The position numbers and the translations under genes were made by a program. Below, piece by piece: positions 1 through 11,179 of a DNA stretch of 64,000 nucleotides (position 1 is its first letter; each line of letters begins with the position of its first letter). The notes beneath the pieces were generated by a model. The model saw only the letters and a list, made by a program, of their open reading frames with translations, did no database searches and was not told where the DNA came from. The DNA is from Quinella sp. 2Q5 (GTDB taxonomy: Bacteria > Bacillota > Negativicutes > Selenomonadales > Selenomonadaceae). The stretch spans positions 1-64,000 of the forward strand of contig JADEZQ010000008.1 of the NCBI GenBank assembly GCA_015206785.1, given 5' to 3'.

Positions 1-51
1 TACTATTTTCCATTCTTCGTCGGTTAATTCATGATAAGATTTGTCTGCCAT
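1..51 (-). CDS. Transposase N-terminus, IS5/DUF4096-like (truncated by window edge)
   Basis: Reverse strand from ATG at 51 reads MADKSYHELTDEEWKIV..., resembling the 'LTDEEW' N-terminus of IS5-type transposases; preceded by an AAAGGAG ribosome-binding site. Confidence 0.6.
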   Translation of the reverse strand, partial: MADKSYHELTDEEWKIV

Positions 52-127
52 GAGAATCTCCTTTAAGGATTTTTGCAAACTTATCTTATCAGATTTTTCA
101 TGGCTTTATTTTTTCAACAGACCCTAG
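1..127 (-). mobile_element. End of an IS5-like insertion sequence (partial)
   Basis: Transposase start plus a terminal sequence GGGTCTGTTGAAAA (reverse strand, 111-124) abutting CTAG (124-127), compatible with the YTAR target of IS5-family elements. Confidence 0.5.
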
Positions 128-244
128 CATCTTAATCAGCATGTACACGAAGAACACCGCGTGAACCGCCGCAACTGCCACCACGAGCCGTATTCCCCAA
201 CGCATCCACTTCAACGCAATCACCCCCGCCGCCGAGTCTAGCAT
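98..244 (-). pseudogene. Remnant of a small membrane protein ORF, 3' end formed by IS sequence
   Basis: ORF MLDSAAGVIALKWMRWGIRLVVAVAAVHAVFFVYMLIKMLG runs into the IS end (SVEKIKP*), suggesting truncation by insertion. Confidence 0.3.
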
Positions 245-318
245 AAAACTTTTTGGTTGCCAATGCGTCGACGAAACGGTATCATACGTCCAAAGCATTG
301 CAAAGGAGTTTTATCGAT

Positions 319-1095
319 ATGAGCAAGATTCAAGAGGCGTTCGCCCGCGGCAAGGCGTTTATCCCGTTCATCACGTGCGGCGACCCCGACCTGGCGACGA
401 CGGCTGCCGTGGTGCGTGAGGCTGTTGCCAACGGCGCGGACTTGGTGGAGCTGGGCATTCCGTTTTCCGACCCGACTGCCGAGGGCGTCGTCATTCAGGC
501 GGCGAATCTGCGTGCCCTGCAAGGCGGCGTGACCACCGACAAAATCTTTGACCTGGTGCGCGACCTTCGACGCGACGTGACCGTTCCTATGGTCTTCATG
601 ACCTATGCCAACGTCGTGTTCAGCTATGGCGCGGAAAAATTTATCTCGACCTGCGCGGCGATTGGCATTGACGGATTGATTTTGCCCGACCTGCCGTTCG
701 AGGAGAAGGACGAGTTCGCGCCGATATGTCGACGTTACGGCGTGGATTTGATTTCGTTGATTGCGCCGACGTCCGAAAACCGAATCGCTTTGATTGCCCG
801 CGAGGCTGAAGGTTTTGTCTACATCGTGTCGAGTTTGGGAGTGACGGGCGTGCGCAGCGAGATCAAGACGGACTTGACGTCAATCGTTGCGGCTGTCCGC
901 GCGAACACGAACATCCCCTGCGCTGTCGGCTTCGGCATCTCCACCCCCGCGCAGGCAAAGGCTATGGCAGGCGTCTCGGACGGCGCGATTGTCGGCTCGG
1001 CGATCATAAAAATTTTGGCTCAACACGGCGTCGAAGCTCCCAAGTTCGTCGGCGAATACGTGCGCACCATGAAAGACGCAGTGAGGGAGGCGTGA
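319..1095 (+). CDS. trpA: Tryptophan synthase alpha subunit
   Basis: MSKIQEAFARGKAFIPFITCGDPDL...LVELGIPFSDPTAEGVVIQAA...GFGIST; RBS AAAGGAG upstream of ATG 319. Confidence 0.95.
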   Translation: MSKIQEAFARGKAFIPFITCGDPDLATTAAVVREAVANGADLVELGIPFSDPTAEGVVIQAANLRALQGGVTTDKIFDLVRDLRRDVTVPMVFMTYANVVFSYGAEKFISTCAAIGIDGLILPDLPFEEKDEFAPICRRYGVDLISLIAPTSENRIALIAREAEGFVYIVSSLGVTGVRSEIKTDLTSIVAAVRANTNIPCAVGFGISTPAQAKAMAGVSDGAIVGSAIIKILAQHGVEAPKFVGEYVRTMKDAVREA

Positions 1096-1098
1096 ACC

Positions 1099-2112
1099 AT
1101 GCGGAAAATTTTTCTGGCGTTACTTATGGTGACGATGTTCATGACGGGTTGCGGCGGCGGCGATAAACCTGCCGACACTTCCAAAAAAAATTCCGCCAAC
1201 AAGCTCGTCATCTACACGTCCATGAAAGAATCGCTCATCGGCGGAATTGTCGAAGGCTTCAAGGCGAAGTACCCCGACATCGAAGTCGATTGGCAGTCGG
1301 CGGGCGCGGGCAAGATTATGGCGAAGCTCGAAGCCGAACGCCAGAGCGGTCACCTTATGGCGGACATCATCTGGACGAGCGAAGTGCCCGACTTCTACCA
1401 CATGAAAGCTGAGGGTCTGCTCGAACAGTATCAGCCCGCGGGCTTTGAAGAGTTGCTCAATCCCTTCGACGACTACGACGGCTCATTCACCGCCGCAAGA
1501 CTCGGCACGCTCGGCATCGTCATCAACACCAACAAAGTTTCCACGCCGCCGACAAGTTGGGAGACCATCGCCACCGACGCGCTGTATAAAAATTCTTTCG
1601 GCATAGCTGACCCCGCTTTGAGCGGCACGGCGTTCATGAGCATTGCGCTGCTCGAAAAACAATTCGGCTGGGATTACATCGTTCGCCTGCACGATAACGG
1701 CGCGTCGAAGAGCAAAGGCTCCGGTCGCGTCGTTGAAGACACAGCCAACGGCACCTTGAACGCGTGCCTCGGCGTCGACTACATCACCGCCAGCCAAATC
1801 GATAAGGGTGCGCCGCTCAAAATGATTTACCCGCACGAACTTCTGATGGTGCCGAGCCCCGTCGCCATCTTCAAGGACGCCGACAACAAGGACAACGCAA
1901 AGAAATTCGTCGACTATCTCTTGACGCAGGAAGCCCAGCAGAAAGTTGCCAACGCAGGGACAGTTCCCGTGCGCCGCGATGTGACCTTGCCCGAACGCTA
2001 TAACCTGCCCACGCCCGAAGACGCCCTCGCCAACGGCATCAAAGTCAACTACACCGACGTGCTCGCCGCCAAAGACGAGACCATCAAAAAATTTTCCAAC
2101 CTGTTCAAATGA
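1099..2112 (+). CDS. Extracellular solute-binding lipoprotein (family 1, Fe3+/FbpA-like)
   Basis: Signal peptide with lipobox (MTGCGGG), LVIYTSMKESLIGGIVEGFKAKYPDIEV typical of FbpA-like binding proteins. Confidence 0.85.
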   Translation: MRKIFLALLMVTMFMTGCGGGDKPADTSKKNSANKLVIYTSMKESLIGGIVEGFKAKYPDIEVDWQSAGAGKIMAKLEAERQSGHLMADIIWTSEVPDFYHMKAEGLLEQYQPAGFEELLNPFDDYDGSFTAARLGTLGIVINTNKVSTPPTSWETIATDALYKNSFGIADPALSGTAFMSIALLEKQFGWDYIVRLHDNGASKSKGSGRVVEDTANGTLNACLGVDYITASQIDKGAPLKMIYPHELLMVPSPVAIFKDADNKDNAKKFVDYLLTQEAQQKVANAGTVPVRRDVTLPERYNLPTPEDALANGIKVNYTDVLAAKDETIKKFSNLFK

Positions 2113-2133
2113 CGCGACGACATACGACAATCG

Positions 2134-2166
2134 AAAACCCCCGTCGAAGGTGGCGGGGGTTTTTTT
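2134..2166 (+). terminator. Rho-independent terminator
   Basis: aaaaCCCCCgtcgaaggtggcGGGGGttttttt hairpin plus T-run. Confidence 0.8.
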
Positions 2167-2178
2167 GTGCGGAAATTT

Positions 2179-2451
2179 TCAACGGGCGTGCCGCATGGAA
2201 TTGACGGGAATATTGGCGACGAGCGCGACAGAGTCAGCGTCGTTCTCCAAGGCAATCTCCATATCGGCGCGGTTAATGTTCATGTACTTGCTCAAGACGG
2301 CGATGATCTCTTCCTTGATGCGCTCCATAATCTCCGGCGAAACGCTGGCGCGGTCATGAATCAGCACCACCTGCAGCCGCTCCTTAGCGACGGTGCCCGA
2401 TTTCTTCTCGCTCATGCCGAAGACTCGTTTCAAAACGTCCAGCATTGGCAA
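2179..2451 (-). CDS. minE: Cell division topological specificity factor MinE
   Basis: KERLQVVLIHDRASVSPEIMERIKEEIIAVLSKYM...; adjacent to minD/minC. Confidence 0.93.
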   Translation of the reverse strand: MPMLDVLKRVFGMSEKKSGTVAKERLQVVLIHDRASVSPEIMERIKEEIIAVLSKYMNINRADMEIALENDADSVALVANIPVNSMRHAR

Positions 2452-2457
2452 ACCTCC

Positions 2458-3249
2458 TTACATCAGCCCGAAAAGTTTTTTCAGCCGAGCGAAGAAGCCT
2501 TCTTTCTGCGGCTTGAGGAAGGGGACGCTCTCGCCGCAGAGCCTGGCGACGATATTTTTGTATGCCTGCCCCGCCATTGAATCGCTCATGGTGATGACGG
2601 GCTCGCCGCGGTTCGTGGCGACGACAACATTTTCGTCGTCGGGAACTTGCCCGATGCACGCGATGGATAAAATTTCGTCGATGTCGCTCATGTCGAGCAT
2701 GTCGCCCTTCTCGACCATCTGCGGGCGAATGCGATTGACGATGAGTTTAACGTCTTCCTTTTCCGCGCGACCGAGTTCGCCGATGATTTTGTCCCCGTCG
2801 CGCACGGCAGAAATTTCCGGTGTCGTCACGATAAGGGCGGTTTCGGCGGGAGCTATCGCGGTTTGGAAGCCCTGTTCAATGCCGGCGGGGCAATCGATGA
2901 TGATGAAGTCAAACTCTTTTTTCATTTCCTCGCAGAGTTTGACGAGCTGTTCGGGGGTGACGGCGGACTTGTCCTTAATCTGCGACGTTGGCAACAGATA
3001 CAGGTTCTCATACTTTTTGTGCCGCACGAGAGCTTTTTTGTATTGCACGCGCCCGCTGGTGACATCAACCAGATCGTAGAGGATGCGATTTTCCAGACCG
3101 AGCAACAGGTCGAGATTGCGAAGCCCCGTGTCCGTGTCGATGAGCGCGACTTTGTTGCCGCGCATGGCAAGCCCGACACCGATATTCGCCGTGGTGGTCG
3201 TCTTGCCGACGCCGCCTTTGCCCGACGTGATAACCAAAACTTGACTCAT
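2458..3249 (-). CDS. minD: Septum site-determining protein MinD
   Basis: MSQVLVITSGKGGVGKTTTTANIGVGLA deviant Walker A; MinD family. Confidence 0.96.
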   Translation of the reverse strand: MSQVLVITSGKGGVGKTTTTANIGVGLAMRGNKVALIDTDTGLRNLDLLLGLENRILYDLVDVTSGRVQYKKALVRHKKYENLYLLPTSQIKDKSAVTPEQLVKLCEEMKKEFDFIIIDCPAGIEQGFQTAIAPAETALIVTTPEISAVRDGDKIIGELGRAEKEDVKLIVNRIRPQMVEKGDMLDMSDIDEILSIACIGQVPDDENVVVATNRGEPVITMSDSMAGQAYKNIVARLCGESVPFLKPQKEGFFARLKKLFGLM

Positions 3250-3273
3250 AGAATTATTCCTTTCGCAAAAATT

Positions 3274-3912
3274 TTACCGCGCCACCGGTTCGAAGATAAT
3301 CATGTTGTCGCGAATCATGGCGCGTTCGGCTTGGCTGACCTGTTCGGGTTCGTCGGGCGCGCGGGCAATGATATCGGCAATGCGAATCTGCGACGGCATC
3401 AACCTGTCCGCCACAACGAAGGCAGTCTTGTCGCCGAAGGCTCCCGCATGCACGAAGCCCCGACACGTCCCGCGAACGTCGATTGAGCCGCCCGCGATGA
3501 TCTGTGCGCCAGGGTTGACGTTGCCGCAGATGAGCACCGAGCAATTGACCTTGACCTCTTGACCGCCGCGCACCGTTCGGTTGATGACCATCATCTTCTG
3601 GGCTTCCTCGACACTCTCGCGGAATTTCTTCGCGGAAGATTTTTCGTCGCGCTGAGGCGGAGCAAGGTTGGGGCGTTTCAGTTCCGTGCTGAAAAGCATT
3701 CCGTGCCGATGGAACATTCGCCGCAAAATTTCGTTCTGCTCCTCGGCGAAGTGATCCTTTGGCACGAAGACCGTCGTCCCGCGCAGAAAGAAACCGTTGC
3801 CCGATTCGAGCTTCTCCAGCAGATTTGCCTGAATGTCCTCGAAACTCGCCCCCTTGGCAAACGTCAGCTGCAAGCCGTACTTGAGCCCCTTAATCGTAAC
3901 TATGTCGTTCAC
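3274..3912 (-). CDS. minC: Septum site-determining protein MinC
   Basis: C-terminal MinC beta-helix motif VNCSVLICGNVNPGAQIIAGGSIDVRGTCRGFVHAGAFGD; operon with minDE. Confidence 0.92.
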   Translation of the reverse strand: MNDIVTIKGLKYGLQLTFAKGASFEDIQANLLEKLESGNGFFLRGTTVFVPKDHFAEEQNEILRRMFHRHGMLFSTELKRPNLAPPQRDEKSSAKKFRESVEEAQKMMVINRTVRGGQEVKVNCSVLICGNVNPGAQIIAGGSIDVRGTCRGFVHAGAFGDKTAFVVADRLMPSQIRIADIIARAPDEPEQVSQAERAMIRDNMIIFEPVAR

Positions 3913-4014
3913 TTTAAATCACCGCCTGTTGAATAGAATGATTCCGCCTGCATTATACATAATCTTGCCGCGCTTGCCAATATTGTTTACAGTTTTTTTT
4001 CAGCGATTCGTCCG

Positions 4015-4048
4015 ACAAAAAATCCCCGACGAGTTGTCGAGGATTCGG
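4015..4048 (-). terminator. Rho-independent terminator downstream of murB
   Basis: Reverse strand hairpin ATCCTCGACAACTCGTCGGGGAT followed by TTTTTT. Confidence 0.65.
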
Positions 4049-4069
4049 TTGCGTTGAGATGTCGTGGTG

Positions 4070-4990
4070 TCATTCTTCGCCGATGATGCGAACTTCGGGG
4101 CTCAAGGTGACGCCGTAGGATTCGTGGACGCGGCGTTTGACCTCTTCGATCAGGTTGAGAACATCTTGAGCGGTGGCGTTGCCGGTGTTGACGACGAAGC
4201 CCGCGTGTTTTTCCGAGACCATTGCCCCGCCGACGCGCAAGCCCTTCAAGCCCGTCTTGTCGATGAGGGTGCCGGCGAAGTGTCCTTTGGGGCGTTTGAA
4301 GGTCGAGCCCGCGCTCGGCATATCGAGCGGCTGACGGCTTTGGCGGCGGAGGGTCAGGTCTTCCATTTTGCGGCGGATGTCGTCGATGTTGCCGCGCTGC
4401 AGAATCAATTCCACCTCGCAGATGGCGCAGCCGTTCTCTTGGAAGATGCTGTGCCTGTAACCGAGCTGAAGACTTGCGCCGCTGAATTCGACTTCCTCCC
4501 CGCCGCGCGTGACTGCCTTGACGAAGGCGACCGCGTTCTTCATCTCGCCGTCGTAGGCACCCGCGTTCATGAAGATTGCGCCGCCGATTGAGCCGGGGAT
4601 TCCGACGGCGAACTCCATGCCCGTCAAGCCGTTGTCCGCCGCGAAGCACGACACGTCCTTGAGCTTGGCACCCGCGCACGCCGTTAATCGCTGACCGTTG
4701 CAACTCATGCCGCCGAAAAATTTTTCGGTGAACTTGATGACTGCGCCGCGAATTCCCTTGTCGCGCACCAGAACGTTCGAGCCATTGCCCAGGACGACGC
4801 AGGGCAGATTGAATTCGTTGACGAGCCGAAAAATTTTCGCCACGTCCGCCGCGCTTGAAGGGAAAATCAGAACGTCCGCCGCGCCACCGATTTTGAACGT
4901 GGTGTGCTCATTCATCGGCGCGTGGAAGATGAACTGCTCCGCCCGCAAAAATTCTCCTAGCCTGTTGCCGAAACTTTCTTCCCAATCCAT
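4070..4990 (-). CDS. murB: UDP-N-acetylenolpyruvoylglucosamine reductase
   Basis: NTTFKIGGAADV, VLGNGSNVLV, GIPGSIGGAIFMNAGAY, PSAGSTFKRP motifs (small sequence variations). Confidence 0.95.
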   Translation of the reverse strand: MDWEESFGNRLGEFLRAEQFIFHAPMNEHTTFKIGGAADVLIFPSSAADVAKIFRLVNEFNLPCVVLGNGSNVLVRDKGIRGAVIKFTEKFFGGMSCNGQRLTACAGAKLKDVSCFAADNGLTGMEFAVGIPGSIGGAIFMNAGAYDGEMKNAVAFVKAVTRGGEEVEFSGASLQLGYRHSIFQENGCAICEVELILQRGNIDDIRRKMEDLTLRRQSRQPLDMPSAGSTFKRPKGHFAGTLIDKTGLKGLRVGGAMVSEKHAGFVVNTGNATAQDVLNLIEEVKRRVHESYGVTLSPEVRIIGEE

Positions 4991-4995
4991 TCGGG

Positions 4996-6651
4996 TCAGC
5001 TCCTCAAGACGGCTCCCGTGGACGCGCTGGTCGTGAGCTTGGCGTAGCGGGCAAGGTAACCGCTCTTGATCTTGGGTTCGGGCTTCGACCAGGCGGCGCG
5101 GCGTTCGGCAAGTTCTTCGTCGTTGATTTCGAGTTCGAGCTTGCGGTTGGGGATGTCGATAAAAATTTTGTCGCCGTCACGAATCAGCGCAATGGGACCG
5201 CCTTCCATAGCTTCGGGGCTGATGTGACCAATGCAAGCACCTTGGCTGGCTCCGCTGAATCGACCGTCGGTGATGAGCCCGACCTTCAAGCCCGCGCCGG
5301 TGATTGCCGCCGTGGGGTTCAACATCTCCTGCATACCGGGACCGCCCTTGGGTCCTTCGTAGCGGATGACGACAACGTCGCCGTCGTGAATGTCGCCGCC
5401 CATGATGGCGTTGATTGCCGCTTCCTCGCTGTCGAAACATTTCGCCGCGCCGCGATAGACGAGCATGTCTTCGCTGACGGCGGAGGCTTTGACAACGGCG
5501 CAATCGGGGCAAAGGTTTCCGTGCAAGATGGCGATGCCGCCCGTGGGACGATAGGGATTGTCCACCGTGCGAATAACGTCGTCGCGTTCGATTCGTGCGT
5601 CGGCAATTCTCTCGCCCATTGTGCCCGTGACAGTCAAAGCGTCCGTGTGAATCAAACCTTTGCGGCTAAGTTCGTGCATGACGGCGCAGATGCCGCCCGC
5701 CTCGTCAAGGTCTTGCATGTGATGATGACCCGCGGGGCTGAGCTTGGTGATATATGGCGTGCGCGCTGAAATGTCGTCGAAGAGCTGCGCGGGGATTTGA
5801 ATGCCGCATTCGTTGGCAATCGCCGTCAAGTGCAGGACCGTGTTCGACGAGCCGCCGATACCCATGTCGACGGTTATGGCGTTCTCGAAAGCCTCGCGCG
5901 TCAAAATATCCCGCGGGCAAATGTTCTTGGCAATCAAATCCATGACGACTTTGCCTGCGCGTTTGGCAAGAATCAGACGTGCTCCGTTGTATGCGGCGGG
6001 AATTGTGCCGTTGCCTGGCAGAGCCATACCCAACGCCTCGCTCAAGCAGTTCATCGTGTTTGCGGTGAAAAGTCCCGCACATGAGCCGCAACCGGGGCAA
6101 GCGTGCGCTTCAAGGTCAGTCATCTCCTCGGCAGACATCTTGCCCGCCGCGAATTTGCCCGCCGCTTCGAAAGCCTGACTGACGCTGATATCTTTGCCGT
6201 GGAAACGCCCCGCGAGCATTGGACCGCCGCTGACAATCACCGACGGAATGTTGAGCCGCGCCGCCGCCATCAGCATGCCCGGGACGACCTTGTCGCAGTT
6301 CGGAATCAGAATCAGCCCGTCGAAGCCCGAAGCCATCGTCACCGCCTCAATCGAATCGGCAATCAGCTCACGGCTTGCCAATGAAAACTTCATGCCCGTG
6401 TGACCCATTGCAATGCCGTCGCACACGCCGATTGCCGGAAACTCGACAGGGGTTCCTCCCGCCGCAGCCACGCCCAACTTCGCCGCCTCGGTTATCGACT
6501 TCAGGTGCATGTGACCGGGAATTATCTCGTTGAAGGAATTGCATATGCCGATGAGCGGTCGGCTCAATTCTTCCGCGCCGAAACCGTTTGCGTGAAACAG
6601 ACTCCTATGCGCACAACGCGTCGCGCCCTTCTTGACTATATCGCTCCTCAT
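4996..6651 (-). CDS. ilvD: Dihydroxy-acid dehydratase
   Basis: [19 protein letters not shown]...[15 protein letters not shown]...[19 protein letters not shown]...[19 protein letters not shown]. Confidence 0.96.
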   Translation of the reverse strand: MRSDIVKKGATRCAHRSLFHANGFGAEELSRPLIGICNSFNEIIPGHMHLKSITEAAKLGVAAAGGTPVEFPAIGVCDGIAMGHTGMKFSLASRELIADSIEAVTMASGFDGLILIPNCDKVVPGMLMAAARLNIPSVIVSGGPMLAGRFHGKDISVSQAFEAAGKFAAGKMSAEEMTDLEAHACPGCGSCAGLFTANTMNCLSEALGMALPGNGTIPAAYNGARLILAKRAGKVVMDLIAKNICPRDILTREAFENAITVDMGIGGSSNTVLHLTAIANECGIQIPAQLFDDISARTPYITKLSPAGHHHMQDLDEAGGICAVMHELSRKGLIHTDALTVTGTMGERIADARIERDDVIRTVDNPYRPTGGIAILHGNLCPDCAVVKASAVSEDMLVYRGAAKCFDSEEAAINAIMGGDIHDGDVVVIRYEGPKGGPGMQEMLNPTAAITGAGLKVGLITDGRFSGASQGACIGHISPEAMEGGPIALIRDGDKIFIDIPNRKLELEINDEELAERRAAWSKPEPKIKSGYLARYAKLTTSASTGAVLRS

Positions 6652-6715
6652 GAATTGACCTCCTTGCGAAAATTTCTAGGGATTGTACAACATTTGCCGC
6701 CGACGTGCAACAAAA

Positions 6716-6750
6716 AATCGGGAGCCCGTCAGCAGACCCCCGATGAAAAT
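6716..6750 (-). terminator. Rho-independent terminator downstream of carB / upstream of ilvD
   Basis: ATCGGG...CCCGAT hairpin flanked by A-run and T-run (possibly bidirectional). Confidence 0.5.
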
Positions 6751-6756
6751 TTTTTG

Positions 6757-9700
6757 TTAGGCTAGAGCATCTCCTCCGCCGACGTAATCTTGCAACGCCA
6801 GCGAATAGACCAATCTCCTGTCGCGCATGAAGCTCAGCACGCGCATGACTTCCCACGCCGTGTCCAAACTAGTCAGGCAGGGAACGCCCAGTTCGACAGT
6901 CGCGCGGCGGATTCGGAAACCGTCCTTGGCGATGTGTTTGCCTGGTGCCTGAGTGTTAACGACCATGTGAATTTTGCCGAGCTTGATCATTTGAATGATG
7001 TCGCTTGAACGCTGATGAACTTTGCCGACGACCTCCGCGTCAATGCCAATCGACTGCAGAGCTTTGGCGGTGCCTTCGGTAGCGACGAGCTTGAAGCCCA
7101 GTTCGTAGAAAGCTTTGGCAAGCTGTTTCATCTCGTCCTTGTCTTTGTCGGCGACGGTGAAGAGTATGCAACCGTGCTTGGGAATGTTCATGCCCGCGCC
7201 GGTGATTGCCTTGTAGAGTGCGCGCGCGTAGTGATAGTCAATGCCCATGACCTCGCCGGTGGATTTCATTTCGGGACCGAGGCTGATGTCGACGTCCTGC
7301 ATCTTCGCGAAGGAGAACACCGGAGCTTTGACGGCGACATAGGGTTTCGGCTCGACCAGACCCGAATAGTAGCCCATGTTCTTCAACGTGGCACCGAGTG
7401 CGCAGCGCGTGGCTACGGCGACCATTTTGATATCGGTGACCTTGCTGAGGAAGGGGACGGTGCGGCTGGAACGGGGGTTGACCTCGATGACGTAGACCTT
7501 GCCCTCCGCCACGACGTACTGAATGTTGAGCAGACCTTTGACGTGCAGAGCGAGTGCCATGCGTTTGGTGTAGTCGGTGATGGTGTAGATGACTTTGCTC
7601 GGCAGAGTCTGCGGCGGATAGACGGCAATGCTGTCGCCGCTGTGAACGCCCGCGCGTTCGACGTGTTCCATTATGCCGGGGATGACGACGTCCTTGCCGT
7701 CGCAGATGGCGTCGACCTCGACCTCGGTGCCCTGCATATATCTATCGACCAGCACGGGATGATCGGGCGTGACCTTGACGGCGCGGCTCATGTAGTCGCG
7801 AAGTTCTTCCTCGTTGTAGACGATTTCCATTGCTCGCCCGCCAAGCACGTAGCTCGGACGAACCATGACGGGATAACCTATTGCCGCCGCGCCAGCGATT
7901 GCGTCGTTCAAGTTGGTGACGCTGATACCTTTCGGTCTGGGAATGTTCAGCTCGGTCAACATCTCGTCGAAGCGTTCGCGGTCTTCGGCTCGGTCAATGT
8001 CGTCGACGCTCGTGCCAAAAATCCTCACGCCCGCCGCCGCCAGAGACGCCGCAAGGTTAATCGCAGTCTGCCCGCCGAACTGAACGATGACGCCGTCGGG
8101 TTTCTCCTTGTCGACGATGTTCAAGACGTCCTCTGTCGTGAGCGGCTCGAAGTAGAGCTTGTCGGAGATGTCGAAGTCCGTCGAAACGGTTTCGGGGTTG
8201 TTGTTGATGATGATGGCTTCGATGCCCGCCTCGCGCAGAGCCCACACGCTGTGCACGGAGCAATAGTCGAACTCGACGCCCTGACCGATACGAATGGGGC
8301 CGGAGCCCAGCACGATGATTTTGTGGCGGTTGCTGACGGAAACCTCGTCGACCTCGCCGCGGAAGGTTGAGTAGTAGTAAGGCGTCGCCGCCTCGAATTC
8401 CGCCGCGCAGGTGTCGACCATCTTGTACACGGGAAGGATTTTGAACTGCTTGCGCATTGCGCGAACGTCGGTGACCTTCATGCCCGCAAGCTCGGCAATC
8501 GACACGTCCGCCAACCCGATGAGTTTAGCCTCGCGCAGAGTTTTGGCAGTGAGCTCGCCCTTGGTGAGGCGCAGTTCCATGTCGGTGATGTTCTTGATCT
8601 TGTCGATGAACCAGCGATCAATCTTGGTGATGTCGGCAACTTCCTCGACGGTGACGATTTTGCGGCGCAGAGCCTCGGCGATGAGGAAGAGCCTTTCGTC
8701 GTCGATGCGGCTCAGGCGTTTGCGAATCTTGTCGTCGTCCCAGTCGTCCATCTTGCTCATGTGCAGACGATTGACGCCGATCTCCAGGCTGCGCACGGCT
8801 TTGAGTATCGCGCCCTCAAAACTGCGGTCGAGGCTCATCACTTCGCCCGTCGCTTTCATCTGCGTGCCCAACGTCGTGTCGGCGTAAACAAATTTATCGA
8901 ACGGCCAGCGCGGGAACTTCACGACGATATAGTCAACGCTCGGCTCGAAGCAAGCTTTGGTCTTCTTGGTGACGGCGTTGGTGATTTCGTCGAGCGTGTA
9001 GCCGATTGCAATCTTGACGCTGACTTTGGCGATGGGGTAGCCTGTTGCCTTCGACGCCAGAGCTGACGAACGGCTGACGCGCGGATTGACTTCGATGACG
9101 TAGTAGCTGTCGCTGTTGGGGTCAAGCGCGAACTGAATGTTGCAACCGCCTTCGATCTCCAGCGCGCGGATAATCTTCAGGCTCGCCGAACGCAACAGCT
9201 GATACTCGTGGTCGTTGAGCGTCTGCGTCGGAGCTACGACAATCGAATCGCCCGTGTGCACGCCGACGGGGTCAAAGTTTTCCATTGAGCAGATGGTTAT
9301 GCAAGTGTCGTTGCCGTCGCGCATGACCTCATACTCGATTTCCTTCCAGCCCGCGATTGAACGTTCGATGAGCACCTGCCCGATCATTGAGTACTTGAGC
9401 CCGCGCAGTGTCGTCTCGATGAGTTCTTCCTCGTTGTTGACGATGCCGCCGCCCGTGCCGCCGAGAGTGTAAGCCGGTCGAACGATGAGCGGGTAGCCGA
9501 TGTCGTGGGCAAAGTCTATCGCGCCGTGGATATCCTCAACGATTGTCGATTCGGGAATGGGTTCGCCGATGCGCTCCATTGTCTCTTTGAAGAGTTCGCG
9601 GTCTTCGGCGCGTTTGATGGCGGTGATGGACGTGCCGAGAAGTTCCACGCCGAATTTTTCCAGCACGCCGCTTTCAGACAGCTGCACCGCGAGATTCAAG

Positions 9701-9990
9701 CCAGCTTGCCCGCCGAGCGTGGCGAGCAAACCGTCGGGGCGTTCCTTCTCGATGATGGCACTTAGGAAGTCCACCGTCAAAGGCTCAATGTAAACGCGGT
9801 CGGCAATGTTCGCGTCGGTCATAATCGTTGCGGGGTTGGAATTGACCAGAACGACTTGCAAGCCCTCTTCCTTGAGCGAACGGCAAGCCTGCGAGCCCGC
9901 GTAGTCGAATTCCGCCGCCTGCCCGATGACAATTGGTCCCGAACCGATGACGATGACTTTGTTGAGATTTTTTTTCTTAGGCAAGGTCAA
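6757..9990 (-). CDS. carB: Carbamoyl-phosphate synthase large subunit
   Basis: 1077 aa; [25 protein letters not shown], duplicated ATP-grasp halves, C-terminal MGS domain. Confidence 0.97.
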   Translation of the reverse strand: MTLPKKKNLNKVIVIGSGPIVIGQAAEFDYAGSQACRSLKEEGLQVVLVNSNPATIMTDANIADRVYIEPLTVDFLSAIIEKERPDGLLATLGGQAGLNLAVQLSESGVLEKFGVELLGTSITAIKRAEDRELFKETMERIGEPIPESTIVEDIHGAIDFAHDIGYPLIVRPAYTLGGTGGGIVNNEEELIETTLRGLKYSMIGQVLIERSIAGWKEIEYEVMRDGNDTCITICSMENFDPVGVHTGDSIVVAPTQTLNDHEYQLLRSASLKIIRALEIEGGCNIQFALDPNSDSYYVIEVNPRVSRSSALASKATGYPIAKVSVKIAIGYTLDEITNAVTKKTKACFEPSVDYIVVKFPRWPFDKFVYADTTLGTQMKATGEVMSLDRSFEGAILKAVRSLEIGVNRLHMSKMDDWDDDKIRKRLSRIDDERLFLIAEALRRKIVTVEEVADITKIDRWFIDKIKNITDMELRLTKGELTAKTLREAKLIGLADVSIAELAGMKVTDVRAMRKQFKILPVYKMVDTCAAEFEAATPYYYSTFRGEVDEVSVSNRHKIIVLGSGPIRIGQGVEFDYCSVHSVWALREAGIEAIIINNNPETVSTDFDISDKLYFEPLTTEDVLNIVDKEKPDGVIVQFGGQTAINLAASLAAAGVRIFGTSVDDIDRAEDRERFDEMLTELNIPRPKGISVTNLNDAIAGAAAIGYPVMVRPSYVLGGRAMEIVYNEEELRDYMSRAVKVTPDHPVLVDRYMQGTEVEVDAICDGKDVVIPGIMEHVERAGVHSGDSIAVYPPQTLPSKVIYTITDYTKRMALALHVKGLLNIQYVVAEGKVYVIEVNPRSSRTVPFLSKVTDIKMVAVATRCALGATLKNMGYYSGLVEPKPYVAVKAPVFSFAKMQDVDISLGPEMKSTGEVMGIDYHYARALYKAITGAGMNIPKHGCILFTVADKDKDEMKQLAKAFYELGFKLVATEGTAKALQSIGIDAEVVGKVHQRSSDIIQMIKLGKIHMVVNTQAPGKHIAKDGFRIRRATVELGVPCLTSLDTAWEVMRVLSFMRDRRLVYSLALQDYVGGGDALA

Positions 9991-11078
9991 GCCCCCTTAA
10001 AGTTTCTCATGTGTTCGATGAACTCGTCGAAGAGGCGCACGCTGTCATTGGGACCGGGCGCGGCTTCGGGGTGATATTGCACGCTGGTTATCGGCAAGGA
10101 CGTGTGGCGCACGCCCTCAACGGTGCCGTCGTTCAACGAGACGTGTGTAACTTGAATGGGCAGACCCTTAAGCGAGGCGGCGTCGACAGCGTAGCCGTGA
10201 TTCTGCGCGGTGATGGCGACTTTGCCGTTGAGCAGATTTTTGACGGGCTGATTGCAGCCGCGGTGCCCGAACTTGAGCTTGTAGGTGTTTGCGCCCATTG
10301 CCAGAGCCAGAATCTGATGCCCCAAACAAATTCCGAACAGCGGCCGCTTGTCGAGGAGCTTTTTGACTTCGGCGATGACGGTCGGCACGTCCTTGGGGTC
10401 GCCGGGGCCGTTCGACAGAAAAATTCCGTCGGGATTGAGCGCGAGAATTTCTTCGGCGGAAGTCTTGGCGGGCACCACCGTCACGCGGCAGTTGAGCTTG
10501 CGCAGCGCGTCCAAAATATTTCGCTTGATGCCAAAATCCATCGTCACGACGTAAAGAGAATTCTTGCCCGCGTCCAACGTGTAGCTGACGGGCGTGGTCA
10601 CCATCTCGACGACGTTCTTGCGCACGGGCAGAGCCATCATCTCATCGATTGTCGATTGCGAAGTGTATTCGCTGACGATAACGCCCTTCATCGTGCCGAC
10701 AGAACGAATCTTGCGCGTCAAGGCGCGGGTGTCCACGTCGTAGAGGCAGGGAATTTTCTCCGCCGTCAAAAATTCCGGCAGGGTCTTTTCCATCGACGAG
10801 CTTGACGGTTTGTCGCAAAGTTCACCGACGACGAGCCCGCCGACAAAACTTTTGCGGCTCTGGTTGAATTGTTTCGCCGTGCCGTAGTTGCCGACGATTG
10901 GATAGGTCAGCGTGACGATCTGCCGACAGTAGGACGGGTCGGTCAAAATTTCCTGATAGCCGGTCATGCCCGTGTTGAAGACAACTTCGCCCTCGGTCGT
11001 AGCATTCGAGCCGCCGAACAGTTGCCCGCGAAAGGTCGTGCCGTCTTGCAGTATCAGTTTCCCTTTCAAAGCGTTCAC
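9987..11078 (-). CDS. carA: Carbamoyl-phosphate synthase small subunit
   Basis: GLASE motif [36 protein letters not shown] overlap with carB. Confidence 0.97.
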   Translation of the reverse strand: MNALKGKLILQDGTTFRGQLFGGSNATTEGEVVFNTGMTGYQEILTDPSYCRQIVTLTYPIVGNYGTAKQFNQSRKSFVGGLVVGELCDKPSSSSMEKTLPEFLTAEKIPCLYDVDTRALTRKIRSVGTMKGVIVSEYTSQSTIDEMMALPVRKNVVEMVTTPVSYTLDAGKNSLYVVTMDFGIKRNILDALRKLNCRVTVVPAKTSAEEILALNPDGIFLSNGPGDPKDVPTVIAEVKKLLDKRPLFGICLGHQILALAMGANTYKLKFGHRGCNQPVKNLLNGKVAITAQNHGYAVDAASLKGLPIQVTHVSLNDGTVEGVRHTSLPITSVQYHPEAAPGPNDSVRLFDEFIEHMRNFKGA

Positions 11079-11179
11079 CTACTAAGTCTCAAAAATTTTT
11101 GTTATACTGGCGCGGAAAGTTTATCACACGAAGCGCGGCGTTGTAAACGGTTGACGCTGTATACAAATCGCGGCACGGT

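Noticed and set aside
7015-8370. 451-aa plus-strand ORF
   Set aside because: Antisense shadow of carB.
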